The notes: generated by a model from the letters alone, not told the origin. Shown: positions 10,247-19,573, numbered from the stretch's first letter. The stretch: DNA of 64,000 nt from Lysobacter solisilvae (GCF_016613535.2 NZ_CP071518.1:1736001-1800000), one strand, 5' to 3'. Numbers and translations are program-made.

Positions 10247-11113
10247 TCAGGGAATCTCGACGTTGGCCTCGCCGTAGCAGTTGGCCACAGCCGTGTCGAA
10301 TCCGCTGACCACGTTGCGCACCGCCGCGCCCACGGACGTGCCGCAGAGCACGCCGGTCGACCCGGCGCGACCGCTGCCGTTGAGCGTGTTCTCCACCACC
10401 GTGACGCGGCCGCTGGCCTGGTTGCGGATCGCCTGCTCGACGCCGGTGCCGGTGGCCGCGACGCCGCGCACGCGGTTGCCGCTGACGGTGCCGGCCTGGT
10501 TGAGATAGGTGTAGATGCCCGAGGCATTGCCATTGCCGCCCGCGTCGCCGGTCGGGACCACGCCGTTGACCGTGTTGTCGATGACGTCCACGTCGTAGGC
10601 CGTCGCGATGCCCACCGCGTAGGTCAGGTAAGTCGGATGGGTGGAACCGCCGGTGGTGAGCACGGTGTTGCCGCGGGCGACGGACCCGTCGCCGACCAGG
10701 TTGATGCCCTGGAAGGTCATGCCGTTGAGCGTGTTGTCCTCCACCACGTGGCCGCCGCCGGTGAGGTTGATGCCCACGCGGAAGCCGCGGATGTTGCACC
10801 GGCGCACCGTCACGCCCTGGCGGTCGGCGGAGGTGCTCACGCCGTGGCTGTCGGTGCCGGTGCCGGCCTGCAGGCCGCCCAGCTTGAAGCCGTTGCAGTC
10901 GATGGTGATGTTGTTGTTCGCCACCGTGATGGCCGCCACGTCGGTCAGTCCGGTCGACAGGTCCTTGCGCAGGCACCACACGCCCTGGGTCGAGATCGTC
11001 GCCGGGACCGAGTCGATGAAGCCGGTGCAGTTGTCGTAGCTCTCGGCAGCCTGGGCGGCGTGGGGAGCGAGCAGGACGGCCAGGCCGAGCATGGCCAGAA
11101 AGCGGTGGGTCAT
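10247..11113 (-). CDS. secreted right-handed beta-helix protein, paralogue 1
   Basis: 288 residues with a clear Sec signal peptide (cut after AAQA). The family plan seen in all nine copies begins with AESYDNCTGFIDS and QGVWCLRKDLST. A ladder of short repeats rich in N, G, I and V follows (NNITIDCNGFKLGG, RRCNIRGF, GGHVVEDN, GDGSVARGN, VDVIDNTV, SGNRVRG). The end is a conserved Cys near the C-terminus (VANCYGEAN). The ladder is typical of NosD/pectate-lyase type parallel beta-helices (inference). The paired N-terminal cysteines probably form a disulfide. No catalytic site is recognised. A strong SD (GGGAGAA) precedes the ATG. The gene ends against the purL terminator. Function is unknown. Confidence 0.85.
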   Translation of the reverse strand: MTHRFLAMLGLAVLLAPHAAQAAESYDNCTGFIDSVPATISTQGVWCLRKDLSTGLTDVAAITVANNNITIDCNGFKLGGLQAGTGTDSHGVSTSADRQGVTVRRCNIRGFRVGINLTGGGHVVEDNTLNGMTFQGINLVGDGSVARGNTVLTTGGSTHPTYLTYAVGIATAYDVDVIDNTVNGVVPTGDAGGNGNASGIYTYLNQAGTVSGNRVRGVAATGTGVEQAIRNQASGRVTVVENTLNGSGRAGSTGVLCGTSVGAAVRNVVSGFDTAVANCYGEANVEIP

Positions 11114-11298
11114 TCGTGTTCTCCCGGTGGCGCGAGGGTCGCGCAGCCTGCGGACCGCAACGGCCCGCGCTCGGCGCCCCGCGCCGGTGCAGTGGCCGGT
11201 CGCGGGTCGCCATAGGGCTTATCGGCCCGGGAACGGGAGTCTTGATGGGGGCGGGCGGGATCGCAGGGGCACTGGCCGTGATCGCACCCGCCTGGCCG

Positions 11299-12180
11299 TC
11301 ACTTCATGACGTTGCCGCCCTCGTCGGCGCAACCGGCGATCGACGTTTCGAAGGCGTAGACCGTGTTGCCGATGGCGCCATCGGTGGTCCCCGGACACGC
11401 CAGCCCGGTGCTGCCCGGGCCGACGACGTGGTTGTTCCGCACGCTGTTGTAGTTGCCCGTGGCCAGCAGGATCGCGTAGGCCCCGCCCGTCGGGCCCACC
11501 GAAACCAGGCCGCGCACGCGGTTGTGCTCGACCGTGCCGCCGGTGGAATTATCGGCGCGGATGCCGAAGGCGTTGCCGTTGCCCGAGCCATCGACGCCGG
11601 GCAGCACGCCGACGACGGTGTTGTCGACGATGTCGATGTCGCCGGTGGTGATGATCGCGTTCGCGCTGCCGACGGTCACCGTGGTGCCGCCGGTGTCGCG
11701 CACCAGGTTGCGGCGCACGACCGAGCCGTCGCCGTCGACGCGGATGCCGGTGCGCGTGTTGTTGTCCAGGCGGTTGTCCTCGACCACGTGGCCGCCGGGG
11801 CCGCTGACCAGGTAGATCCCGCGATAGAAGCCGCGCACGCTGCAGTGGCGTACCACGACGTTGGAGCGCCCGACCGCGTGGATGCCGATGGCCATCGTGG
11901 CCGTGCCGGCGGACAGGCCGCCCAGCTTGAAATCGTTGCAGTCGATGGTGACGTTGTTGGTGTTGATGGTGATCGCGGCGCCGGAGGTCAGCGCGGTCGA
12001 CGCGTCGTGGCGCAGGCACCACGTGCCCTGGCTGGAGATTTCCACCGGCAGCGAGTCGATGAAGCCGGTGCAGTTCTCGTAGCTCTCGGCGGCGGTCACG
12101 GGTGCCGCCCACGCCAGGGCCAGCGCCGCCAGGGCGAATGGGCGCAGGGCGCGCGGGAACGGCAGGCGATTGCGGATCAT
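11299..12180 (-). CDS. secreted right-handed beta-helix protein, paralogue 2
   Basis: 293 residues from the ATG at 12180; the open frame continues upstream but the signal peptide begins here. The mature part opens AESYENCTGFIDSLP and keeps QGTWCLRHD, NNVTIDCNDFKLGG, RHCSVRGFYRGIYL, GGHVVEDNRLDNN and the C-terminal Cys in SIAGCADEGGN. It has its own SD (GGGAAA). It is 185 bp from paralogue 1 and is separated from the other seven copies by the glycosyl/sulfotransferase island. Its start is back to back with the frameshifted glycosyltransferase at 12303, leaving about 120 bp for two divergent promoters. Confidence 0.85.
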   Translation of the reverse strand: MIRNRLPFPRALRPFALAALALAWAAPVTAAESYENCTGFIDSLPVEISSQGTWCLRHDASTALTSGAAITINTNNVTIDCNDFKLGGLSAGTATMAIGIHAVGRSNVVVRHCSVRGFYRGIYLVSGPGGHVVEDNRLDNNTRTGIRVDGDGSVVRRNLVRDTGGTTVTVGSANAIITTGDIDIVDNTVVGVLPGVDGSGNGNAFGIRADNSTGGTVEHNRVRGLVSVGPTGGAYAILLATGNYNSVRNNHVVGPGSTGLACPGTTDGAIGNTVYAFETSIAGCADEGGNVMK

Positions 12181-12302
12181 GGAGTTTCCCGGGCTGATGA
12201 CGGACCGGCGCAGCTTAGCCGGAAGACGGCTTCGGCGTTGCCCCGGGCGAGCGTTTACGATAGGCACGCCCGCAGGTGCGGCGCGACGGGGAAGACAGCG
12301 AC

Positions 12303-13200
12303 TTGACCGGTCCATTGCTATCGATCGTGGTGATCTGCCACAACATGCGCCGGGAAGCGCCGCGGACGCTGCATTCGCTGTCGCGTGGCTACCAGTTGGG
12401 CGTCGAGGAGCTGGACTACGAAGTGCTGGTGGTCGACAACGGCTCCGACCAGCCGCTCCAGGCCGACCAGGTGCGCGCCTTCGGCCCGCAGTTCGACTAC
12501 CTGTTCCATCCCACCACCTCGCCCTCGCCGGTGCCGGCCATCAACGCGGCCGTGCGCCGCACGCGCGGCCAGTTCGTGGTGATCTGCATCGATGGCGCGC
12601 GCATCCTCTCGCCGGGCATGCTGCGTTTCATCGCCCTGGGCACGCGGCTGGCGCCGCAGCCGGTGGTCGGTGCGCTGGCCTGGCACCTGGGCCAGAAGAT
12701 CCAGAAGGTGGCCATGCTCGAGGGCTACGACCGCGACGTCGAGGACGCGCTGCTGGCCGGCTCGGGCTGGGAGACCGATGGCTACCGCCTGTTCGAGGTG
12801 TCGTGCCCTGGCCAACTCGTCGGGCAACGGCTGGTTCCAGCCGATCTCCGAATGCAACTGCGTGACCGTATCGCGCGCGATGTTCGACGCGCTGGAGGGC
12901 TTCGACGAACGTTTCGTCCTCCCCGGCGGCGGCCTGGCCAACCTGGATTTCTACAAGCGCGCCTGCGAAGCGCCGGGCGCCCAGCTGGTCACCCTGCTGG
13001 GCGAGGGCACGTTCCACCAGTTCCACGGCGGCGCCGCGACCAACGCGCGGCCCGAGGTCCATCCGGGCGAGCGTTTCCGCCAGGAGTACGAACAGCTGCG
13101 CGGCCGGCCCTACGCCAAGCCGACCGTGCGTCCCATCTACCTGGGCAGCCTGCCGCGCCAGGCGCTGCCCTTCCTGCGCCTGTCCGCCGAGCGCGCCTGA
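12303..13200 (+). pseudogene. GT2-type glycosyltransferase with a one-base frameshift
   Basis: Two frames make one protein. From a TTG at 12303 (SD GGGGAAG eight bases upstream; GTG at 12276 is the alternative) the first frame gives GPLLSIVVICHNMRREAPRT, YEVLVVDNGSDQPL and VICIDGARILSPGM. This is the GT-A nucleotide-sugar half of a family 2 glycosyltransferase. At about 12801-12810 the sense passes to the next frame, which continues ALANSSGNGWFQPISECNC, FDALEGFDERFVLPGGGLAN and a C-terminus ending at 13200. One extra base in the short C-tract (TGCCCTGG) explains it. It may be true inactivation or a sequencing error. The next gene, a sulfotransferase, follows after 21 bp. Confidence 0.8.
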
Positions 13201-13221
13201 CCCTCTCCTTTTCCGCTAGCC

Positions 13222-14073
13222 ATGACCCAATCGATTCCTTCCGATCCCGCTCCCCGGCGTTCCGCCGACAATCCCGACGTCGCCGGCGCGGCCCCACCGC
13301 TGGCCGATATCACCGCCCCCATCGTGATCGCCGGCCGCGGCGGCAGCGGTACGCGCCTGTTCTCCGTCGTCCTGCAGCAGCTGGGGGTGTTCCTCGGCAA
13401 CCGGCTCAACCGCAGCGACGACTCGGTCGAATGGGTGGAAACCATCTACCGCCTCGGCGTGCATCGCCTGGCGACCGGCGCCAGCGCGGCCGATGCCGTC
13501 GACGCACTGCGTGCGTGCGCGGCTGGCGTGCTCGCGCAGGCGCCGGACGAGGTCTCGCTGTGGGGCTGGAAACTGCCCGAGACCATGCTGATCCTGCCGG
13601 ACGCCGCGCAGGCCTTCGCGGCGGCGCGCTTCGTGCACGTCGTGCGCCACCCGCTCGACACGTGCCTGCGGCGCACCCACATGACCTCGCGCATCGACAA
13701 TCCGATCGGCGAGGCCACGCTGCGCGCGGCCTATCGCCAGCTGGGCTGGGAGCGCGATCCGGCGGCCGATCCCGACCACATCCGCAACGCCGCCTCCTGG
13801 GCCTACCAGCTGGCCGATGCCCAGGCCTTCTTCGCCCGTCTGCCTCCCGGCCGTGGCCTGACGCTGCGCTACGAATCGCTCTGCGACGAGCCCGACGCGA
13901 CCGCCGCGCAGATGGCCGCGTTCGTGGGCGTCGCACCCAGGCCGGTGGCGCTGCGGGTGGACGACGCGCGCCGGCGCCTGTGGTCGCCGGGCGACGAACG
14001 CATCGATGAGGTCTGGGCCGTGTGCGGCGCACTGGCCGAGGCGCACGGCTATACACGGGACGGCGGCGCATGA
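13222..14073 (+). CDS. sulfotransferase family protein 1
   Basis: 283 residues. PIVIAGRGGSGTRLFSVVLQ is the 5'-phosphosulfate loop for the donor PAPS, and FVHVVRHPLDTCLRR is the 3'-phosphate-binding strand and loop (Arg and Ser/Thr class). WGWKLPETMLILPD, the usual W-KEP-like acceptor-side motif, lies between them. The enzyme should move sulfate from PAPS to a hydroxyl, probably of a glycan given the glycosyltransferases on both sides; the acceptor is unknown. Its stop overlaps the start of the next sulfotransferase (ATGA), so the two are translationally coupled. No signal peptide: cytoplasmic. Confidence 0.88.
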   Translation: MTQSIPSDPAPRRSADNPDVAGAAPPLADITAPIVIAGRGGSGTRLFSVVLQQLGVFLGNRLNRSDDSVEWVETIYRLGVHRLATGASAADAVDALRACAAGVLAQAPDEVSLWGWKLPETMLILPDAAQAFAAARFVHVVRHPLDTCLRRTHMTSRIDNPIGEATLRAAYRQLGWERDPAADPDHIRNAASWAYQLADAQAFFARLPPGRGLTLRYESLCDEPDATAAQMAAFVGVAPRPVALRVDDARRRLWSPGDERIDEVWAVCGALAEAHGYTRDGGA

Positions 14074-14879
14074 GCAGTGGCCCGCGTTACGTCCTGGTGC
14101 TGGGTTGCCAGCGCAGCGGCACGACGCTGATGGGACAGATGCTCGGCGCCCATCCCGACGCCTTGCTGATCGACGAGGACGAGGGCGCTTACAAGCTGGT
14201 CAATGCGCTGGTGCAGGGCGATCCCGTCGAGCCCGTGTTCGACGAGTTCGCCCCGCGCGCCCTGCGCAAGTACGCCGATGCCCGCCAGCGCGAGGGCCGC
14301 GCGCCGACGCACGTGGTGCTCAAGGCGCCCAATGCCACCTTCCATCCGCAGGCGCTGGCCCGCAGCGCGCAGCCACTGGCCTGCGTGTTCGCGCTGCGCG
14401 ACGTGCGCGAAGTGGCGCACTCGATGGCGAGCCTGCAGGCGGTGCCCTTCCTCGAGAACCAGCGCCGCAAGCTCGAGCAGGCGCCGGAGATGGCGGACCG
14501 CTTCGCGTCGCAGATCCGGCGCCTGGCCGATCCGACGCTGCCCGCTTCGCTCGGCCACGCGATCATCTGGACGCTGAAGTCGGGCCTCTACCGTGACTTC
14601 TGCACCCCGCCGCTGGACGCGCTGCCGGTGCGCTACGACCGCCTCGTGGAAGACCCCGCCGGCTGGCTGGCGCGGATGCAGGCCCATGTCGGCCTGCCGC
14701 AGGCGCCGCATGCCCACCACGAAGTGATGCAGGGCCTGGCCGTGGGCGACACACAGCGCGGCCGGGCAGTGGACGGCGACTCGCGCGGAAAGTGGAAGGA
14801 CGCCTTCACCGCGCAGGAACTGGACGCGATCCAAGCCGAGGCGGGGCCGCTGATGGCCGAACTGGGCCTGCCCTGGTAA
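14070..14879 (+). CDS. sulfotransferase family protein 2
   Basis: 269 residues. It starts at the ATG of an ATGA overlap with the previous gene. YVLVLGCQRSGTTLMGQML is the PAPS 5'-loop; THVVLKAPNATFHP and ACVFALRDVREVAHSMAS supply the 3'-phosphate site. The sequence is clearly different from sulfotransferase 1, so the pair probably modifies different positions or acceptors rather than being a recent duplication. The gene is convergent with the glycosyltransferase at 14955 across a 75-bp gap. Confidence 0.88.
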   Translation: MSSGPRYVLVLGCQRSGTTLMGQMLGAHPDALLIDEDEGAYKLVNALVQGDPVEPVFDEFAPRALRKYADARQREGRAPTHVVLKAPNATFHPQALARSAQPLACVFALRDVREVAHSMASLQAVPFLENQRRKLEQAPEMADRFASQIRRLADPTLPASLGHAIIWTLKSGLYRDFCTPPLDALPVRYDRLVEDPAGWLARMQAHVGLPQAPHAHHEVMQGLAVGDTQRGRAVDGDSRGKWKDAFTAQELDAIQAEAGPLMAELGLPW

Positions 14880-14954
14880 GGCTGCGGCGCGCGCCGCACT
14901 GCCCGTTCCCATCTCGCGAAGGCTCGTGACGCGCGCCGGCCACGGCGACGCGGG

Positions 14955-16019
14955 TTACAGCATCGCGACGATTTCGCCCGCCGCACGCAGCGGCCCGGAC
15001 TGCAGGTCGAACGCGTGGGCCCGGGCGCATTCGCCCATGGCCTGCGCCCGGCGTTCGAACGCCTGCAACTGCGCGGCACCGCCCTGCGGGTCCAGCAGCA
15101 GGCCCAAGCCCGCGGCCTGGATGCGTTCCCCGAGCAGCCGATGATTGTGGTGGCCCGGCCACACCAGCACCGGCACGCCCTGCGCGAGCGCCAGCCAGGT
15201 CGATCCCGCACCGCCGTGGGTCAGCGCGACGCGGCAATGGGCGAGCAGGGCGGGCAGGGGCACCACGCCGACGTCGAGCGTCCGGCCATCGAGGCGTACG
15301 CCCTGGCTGTCCACCTGCACGACGTGGCGCGCGCCGCAGGCACGGGCCAGCGCCTGGGGAAACCCCGCCGGCAACGGTGTGCCGGTGGAGCCGGTGGCGA
15401 TCAGCGCCACGTCGCGCAGGCCGGCCAGGGCGTCGGGCAGCGGTCCATCCGGTGCCCAGGCGCAGGCGCCGGTCAGGCGATGGTGGACCGGCAGCGCGGC
15501 GTCGACGTCCAGGATCCAGTCCGGATCGGCCAGCAGGACGCGGTCGGCCTCGAACAGCGCGGCGGCGTTCGCCAGCGGTGGCAGCCCGCGCGCCTGGCGC
15601 CGCGCATTCCACGACGCGCCGTGCTCACGCCACTGCAGGTCCTGGTGCGTGGCCTGCGTGGCGTGGGCGAGAAAGGCGTTGGTCAGGTACACGCTGGGCA
15701 GGCCCGGCTCGCCGATGGCCAGCCGCCAGGGAACGCTGGCGCAATCCAGGCACAGGGCGTCGTAACGGTGTTCGACCAGCTGCGCCGCGACCGCGTCCGC
15801 GAACGCCTCGAACTGCGCCGGTGTGTGGCCGGTATCGATCGTGTCGAATTCGGGGGCCAGCAGCCGTGCGTGGAAGCCGTGCCGGTCGGCGCCGATGAAG
15901 CGGCTGCCAACGCCGTGCGCGTCGCGCAGGGCGCGCGCCACCACCAGCGCACGCGCGGCATGTCCCAGTGCCGGCCCGACCACCCACAGCACCCGGCGCC
16001 CGCGCGGGGCGACGCTCAA
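14955..16019 (-). CDS. GT1/UGT-like glycosyltransferase
   Basis: 354 residues with GT-B shape. The N-terminal strand-loop RVLWVVGPALGHAARAL is the acceptor-side glycine loop. The C-terminal donor signature reads VALTHGGAGSTWLALAQGVP followed by VLVWPGHHNHRLLGERI, close to the UGT/MurG-type motif (HxG-G-T-E/L-Al..GVP..). GTSTGTP-like residues (ALIATGSTGTPLP) mark the domain hinge. It probably glycosylates a lipid or small acceptor. Its start ATG overlaps the stop of the upstream sulfotransferase (16016-16019), so it is the last gene of a lipoprotein, sulfotransferase, glycosyltransferase operon. Confidence 0.82.
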   Translation of the reverse strand: MSVAPRGRRVLWVVGPALGHAARALVVARALRDAHGVGSRFIGADRHGFHARLLAPEFDTIDTGHTPAQFEAFADAVAAQLVEHRYDALCLDCASVPWRLAIGEPGLPSVYLTNAFLAHATQATHQDLQWREHGASWNARRQARGLPPLANAAALFEADRVLLADPDWILDVDAALPVHHRLTGACAWAPDGPLPDALAGLRDVALIATGSTGTPLPAGFPQALARACGARHVVQVDSQGVRLDGRTLDVGVVPLPALLAHCRVALTHGGAGSTWLALAQGVPVLVWPGHHNHRLLGERIQAAGLGLLLDPQGGAAQLQAFERRAQAMGECARAHAFDLQSGPLRAAGEIVAML

Positions 16020-16924
16020 GGCGCTGACGCTCGGGGGTCGGCCGGTCCGGGGCTTTCCCCCGGGGCCGCCGGGTCATGCACGGCGTAGCCGAGCGAACTG
16101 ACGAAGTCCAGGTCGTCCGGATCGAACTCGGCCAGGCACTGGCCGGCGTGGCGCGAGCGAGGGGGGTGCTGCACTTCGTCCAGCACCGCGGCCATCGCGG
16201 TCGGATCGCACTCCAGGAAGCGGCACAGCGCCTGCGTCTGCCCGACGGGGTCGTGGCACAGCAGGTCGTAGTCGAGCCAGTACATGCGCTGCGGGTTCGC
16301 CGCGTGTAGGGCACGCATGTGGGCGTGCACGCGGCACCAGTAGGCAAGCGAACGCGCGGGGGTGACGGGGCCCGGCCCGCCGAGCACGTGCTTCCCCCAC
16401 AACTGGAGCTGGTTCTGGTTGGCGCTGAAGGCCATGTCGATGCCGTGCCGCACCACGTGCACGTAGCGCAGCGTCGGCAGCCGCCGCCACAGGCGCTCGA
16501 TCACGACGTGGGTATTGGGTTCCTTCCAGCCCCAGCGGCGCGGCGCGACGGGCTTCGCGTGCATCGTGCCCGCGGCGATCAGGGTACGCGCGCGGGCTTC
16601 CATCCATTGCGCGCTGTGCTGCGGCGAGCGGTCGATGCGCGCCAGGGCCTGCAGCCATTCGACGGTGTCCGCATCGAAGCGGGCCACCCCCGACAGGACG
16701 TCGGCGAGCACGCGGACGAGGGCGTCGAACTCGGCGTCGTCGCACTGCAGGATGTCCGCGCGCTTGAACAGCAGCGTGAACCACAGCGTGTCGGACGCAT
16801 CGTTGAGGTCTTCGCCGGTATGGATCCCGGCGGCCTGCAACAGGCGCGCGACGATGCGGGTGCCGCTGCCCCCGACACCGCCGACCGCCACCGGCGGCGC
16901 GAGCGCCGCCGGGATTTGCGTCAT
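16016..16924 (-). CDS. sulfotransferase family protein 3
   Basis: 302 residues from the ATG at 16924. PVAVGGVGGSGTRIVARLLQ is the PAPS 5'-phosphosulfate loop; WGWKEPNTHVVIERLW and LRYVHVVRHGIDMAFSAN carry the remaining donor-binding residues. It most resembles sulfotransferase 1 in its GxGGSGTR loop and WGWK motif. The upstream lipoprotein ends six bases before this start and the downstream glycosyltransferase overlaps by four bases. This tight packing argues for one transcript and a joint product, presumably a sulfated glycan. Confidence 0.86.
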   Translation of the reverse strand: MTQIPAALAPPVAVGGVGGSGTRIVARLLQAAGIHTGEDLNDASDTLWFTLLFKRADILQCDDAEFDALVRVLADVLSGVARFDADTVEWLQALARIDRSPQHSAQWMEARARTLIAAGTMHAKPVAPRRWGWKEPNTHVVIERLWRRLPTLRYVHVVRHGIDMAFSANQNQLQLWGKHVLGGPGPVTPARSLAYWCRVHAHMRALHAANPQRMYWLDYDLLCHDPVGQTQALCRFLECDPTAMAAVLDEVQHPPRSRHAGQCLAEFDPDDLDFVSSLGYAVHDPAAPGESPGPADPRASAP

Positions 16925-16929
16925 GACAT

Positions 16930-17463
16930 TCACTGAACCTCGAAGGTCACCGTGCGCTCGGTCTTGCCGTTCACCGCCAGCTCGATCGAGTTCTTGCCGG
17001 ACGGCCAGCCATCGGGCTTGCTCAGGCTGATCACCGTGCGCTTGGTGCCGGGCTGGTCCACGCGCATGCCGTAGTCGGCCAGCACGGTGCCGTCGGCCGT
17101 CATCCACTTGGCGTAGATGGTGTATTCCTTGGCCGAACCGCTGGTTTCCACTTCGGCGTAGACGGTGTCCTTGGGACCGAACTTTTCGGTCGGGGCGCCG
17201 AGGGTGTGCTTCTCGGTGTCACCCGAGCTGCTCAGGCGCACGTTGACGACCTTGGCGTCCACCGGCGTCTTGTCGCGCTCGGGCATGGCCAGGTCCGGGC
17301 GCTCGGGGCCGCCCTCGGTGGCCATCGGATCGGCGGGCTGGGCGGGCGGCTGCTCGGCGGTCGGCGTGGCGGCGGCGTCGGGCTTGGCGGTTTCGGGGGC
17401 CGTGGGCTTGCAGGCGGCCAGCGCCAGGGCCAGGGCGGTGATGCAGATAAGGCGAGAAGTCAA
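16930..17463 (-). CDS. lipoprotein with C-terminal Ig-like domain
   Basis: 177 residues. The start is a TTG at 17463, chosen because GAGGGA stands seven bases upstream and because it directly precedes a lipoprotein signal (LICITALALALAAC). A Pro/Ala/Thr linker follows, then a beta-rich domain (KDTVYAEVETSG, EYTIYAKWMTADG, GWPSGKNSIELAVNGK) that looks like an immunoglobulin-type or CARDB-like fold. It is an envelope lipoprotein of unknown role. It is the first gene of the sulfotransferase/GT operon, so it may help present or export the sulfated product (inference). Confidence 0.75.
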   Translation of the reverse strand: MTSRLICITALALALAACKPTAPETAKPDAAATPTAEQPPAQPADPMATEGGPERPDLAMPERDKTPVDAKVVNVRLSSSGDTEKHTLGAPTEKFGPKDTVYAEVETSGSAKEYTIYAKWMTADGTVLADYGMRVDQPGTKRTVISLSKPDGWPSGKNSIELAVNGKTERTVTFEVQ

Positions 17464-17580
17464 GGTGGTTCCCTCAGGTCGTTCGAAAGGAGTCGGTCCA
17501 GGATGGGCCCGCCGCGCAATGCACTGCGGACCGGCGCGGTGAAGGATATCCGGGAGGCGGGTGCGACGCAGCATGGCGTT

Positions 17581-18468
17581 TCAGTCGGCGAAATTGCCGC
17601 CTCCATCCACGCAGGTGTCGTAGGCGCTGGTGGAATAGTTGCGCACCCGGTTGGACAGGCAGACCGGGCGATGGGGGTCGGCATTGACGTCGATGCCGAT
17701 ACCGGCGGTCGGGACCGGATTGACCAGCACGTTGCCCTCGACCACGGTCAGGAAGCCCACGTCGCTCTTGATCCCCACCGCGCCGCCGCCATTGGGCAGC
17801 ACGCCGGTGATGAAGTTCCCCCGCACCAGTCCCGACGTGCCGTTGAACAGCAGGCCCTGGGCGAAGCCTTCCGCGTCCGGGCTGCCGGCCACGCCGTTGA
17901 CCATGTTGTCGACGACCTGGATGGCGTCGCCCTGCACGATCAGGCCGGTCACGTCGCCCTGCGCGGCGCCGCCGGTCTCGCTGATGCGGTTGTTGCGGAC
18001 GATGCTGCCGTCGCCATCCACCCAGAGGCCGACCGCGCTGGAGTTGTCGATGCGGTTGTCCTCGACCACGTGCCCGACGCCGCCGGACACATGGATGCCG
18101 GCCCAGAAGCCGCGCAGCATGCAGTTGCGCACGGTCAGGTTGCTGCGCAGCTTGGCGGAAATGCCCTTGGTCTGCGTTGCCGGTCCGGCCGACATGCCGC
18201 CCAGCTTGAAGTCGTTGCAGTCGATGGTGATGTTGTTGGCCTCCACCGTGATCAGCGCTCCACTGGCCACCGACGAGCCCAGGTCCTTGCGCAGGCACCA
18301 CGTCCCGCGCGAGGAGATCGAGGTGGGTACCGAATCGATGAAGCCGGTGCAGTTGTCGTAACTCTCGGCCGCCTGCGCCGTCGCCGCGGGCAGCGCCAGG
18401 GCAAGGAGCATGCAGGCGAGCAGGCCGCGGGAGGGCAGGTGTGCGGACGGGACGGGCGTGCGGTTCAT
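17581..18468 (-). CDS. secreted right-handed beta-helix protein, paralogue 3
   Basis: 295 residues; the signal peptide ends near ATAQA. The mature start is AESYDNCTGFIDSVP, then RGTWCLRKDLGSS, NNITIDCNDFKLGG, NCMLRGFWAGIHV and GVGHVVEDNRIDNS, ending in DTCVDGGGNFAD with the family's late Cys. SD GGAGAG precedes the ATG. It heads the second block of the array (seven copies, 17.6-24.7 kb) on the far side of the sulfotransferase island and lies 117 bp upstream of that island's lipoprotein gene on the same strand. Read-through into the island is therefore possible. Confidence 0.85.
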   Translation of the reverse strand: MNRTPVPSAHLPSRGLLACMLLALALPAATAQAAESYDNCTGFIDSVPTSISSRGTWCLRKDLGSSVASGALITVEANNITIDCNDFKLGGMSAGPATQTKGISAKLRSNLTVRNCMLRGFWAGIHVSGGVGHVVEDNRIDNSSAVGLWVDGDGSIVRNNRISETGGAAQGDVTGLIVQGDAIQVVDNMVNGVAGSPDAEGFAQGLLFNGTSGLVRGNFITGVLPNGGGAVGIKSDVGFLTVVEGNVLVNPVPTAGIGIDVNADPHRPVCLSNRVRNYSTSAYDTCVDGGGNFAD

Positions 18469-18635
18469 GGCGGACTCTCCGGCGGGATATGGCCGCTTCC
18501 ATGCGCAGGCGCGATGCGGCAGGCCATCCGGGCGCCACCGCAGTCAGGGCATTGGAAGCCCGCGGCGGTAGCGGCTGCGTGAGAGTTGCCGGGTCGCCGG
18601 CGGGCCACCGCGCCCCGGGCGCGCCGTGCGTGGAA

Positions 18636-18664
18636 ACGAAAACGGCAGCCCGGAGGCTGCCGTC
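18636..18664 (-). terminator. terminator after beta-helix paralogue 4
   Basis: A perfect 9-bp stem ACGGCAGCC / GGCTGCCGT (18642-18650, 18655-18663) with loop CGGA. On the minus strand it is followed by TTTTCGTTT. It sits 52 bp after the stop of the gene at 18716, so at least this paralogue ends its own transcript. Confidence 0.85.
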
Positions 18665-18715
18665 GTCGCGTGCCGCTGAACCGGTCAGCTGCCCGGTCGG
18701 TCAGCTGCCGGGCGG

Positions 18716-19573
18716 TCAGTTGCCCAGCACGTTGCCGCCGTCGTCGTCGCAGCCGGACAGGCCGGTGGCGAAGGCCGCGATGGTGTTGTCCTTGGCGGTA
18801 CTGGCGGTGTCGTCGCAGCTGATCGCGATGCCGTCGCCCACGCCAATGACCTGGTTGTCGGTGACGATCAGGCGGCTGATGTCCTCGCCGGCGATGCCGT
18901 GGGACTCGCCGGAGCCGTCGCTCAGCACATTGCGGATGCGGTTGCCGGTGATGCTGGCGCCGGTCGCGCCGTTGGCACGGATGCCGAAGCCGCTGCCGTT
19001 GGAACCCGCGCGCGGCGCCACGGTATCGATCGTGTTGTCGATGACGTCGGTGTCCAGGCTGGTCTCGATGCCGAGCACGTCGCCGGTCTGGGTCGAGCCG
19101 CCGGTGCTGAGCACCAGGTTGCGGCGCACCACGCCACCGGCCCCGGAAACCTGGATGCCGATCGAGGTGTTGCCCTCGAAGCGGTTGTCCTCGACCAGCG
19201 GGGCGCCTTCGCCGACCTTGGCGCCGATGAGGAAGCCGCGGATGTTGCAGTTGCGGACGACCGCATTGGGCTTGTCGAGCACGTTGATGCCCACGGCCTG
19301 CGTGCCGTCGCCGGCCGCCAGGCCGCCGATCTTGTAGCCGTTGCAGTCGATGGTGACGTTCGCGGTGTTGACGGCGATGGCGTCGCCGCTGGTCATGGCG
19401 GTGCTCAGGTCCTTGCGCAGGCACCAGGTGCCCTGCGAGGAAATGTTGGTCGGGATGGAGTCGATGAAGCCGGTGCAGTTGTCGAAGGCCTCGGCGGCCA
19501 GCGCCGAATGGCTCAGGGGCAGCAGGCCGGCCAGCGCCAGCAGGGCGCGGAAGGTGCGGGTGTTCATGGTCAT
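18716..19573 (-). CDS. secreted right-handed beta-helix protein, paralogue 4
   Basis: 285 residues from the ATG at 19573 (SD AGGA four bases away; ATG at 19567 is also possible). The signal peptide ends SALA. The mature part opens AEAFDNCTGFIDS, with Phe where most copies have Tyr. It keeps QGTWCLRKDLSTAMTSG, NCNIRGFLIGAKV and a C-terminal SGCDDDGGN. It is the copy with its own visible terminator, separating it from paralogue 3. Confidence 0.85.
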   Translation of the reverse strand: MTMNTRTFRALLALAGLLPLSHSALAAEAFDNCTGFIDSIPTNISSQGTWCLRKDLSTAMTSGDAIAVNTANVTIDCNGYKIGGLAAGDGTQAVGINVLDKPNAVVRNCNIRGFLIGAKVGEGAPLVEDNRFEGNTSIGIQVSGAGGVVRRNLVLSTGGSTQTGDVLGIETSLDTDVIDNTIDTVAPRAGSNGSGFGIRANGATGASITGNRIRNVLSDGSGESHGIAGEDISRLIVTDNQVIGVGDGIAISCDDTASTAKDNTIAAFATGLSGCDDDGGNVLGN

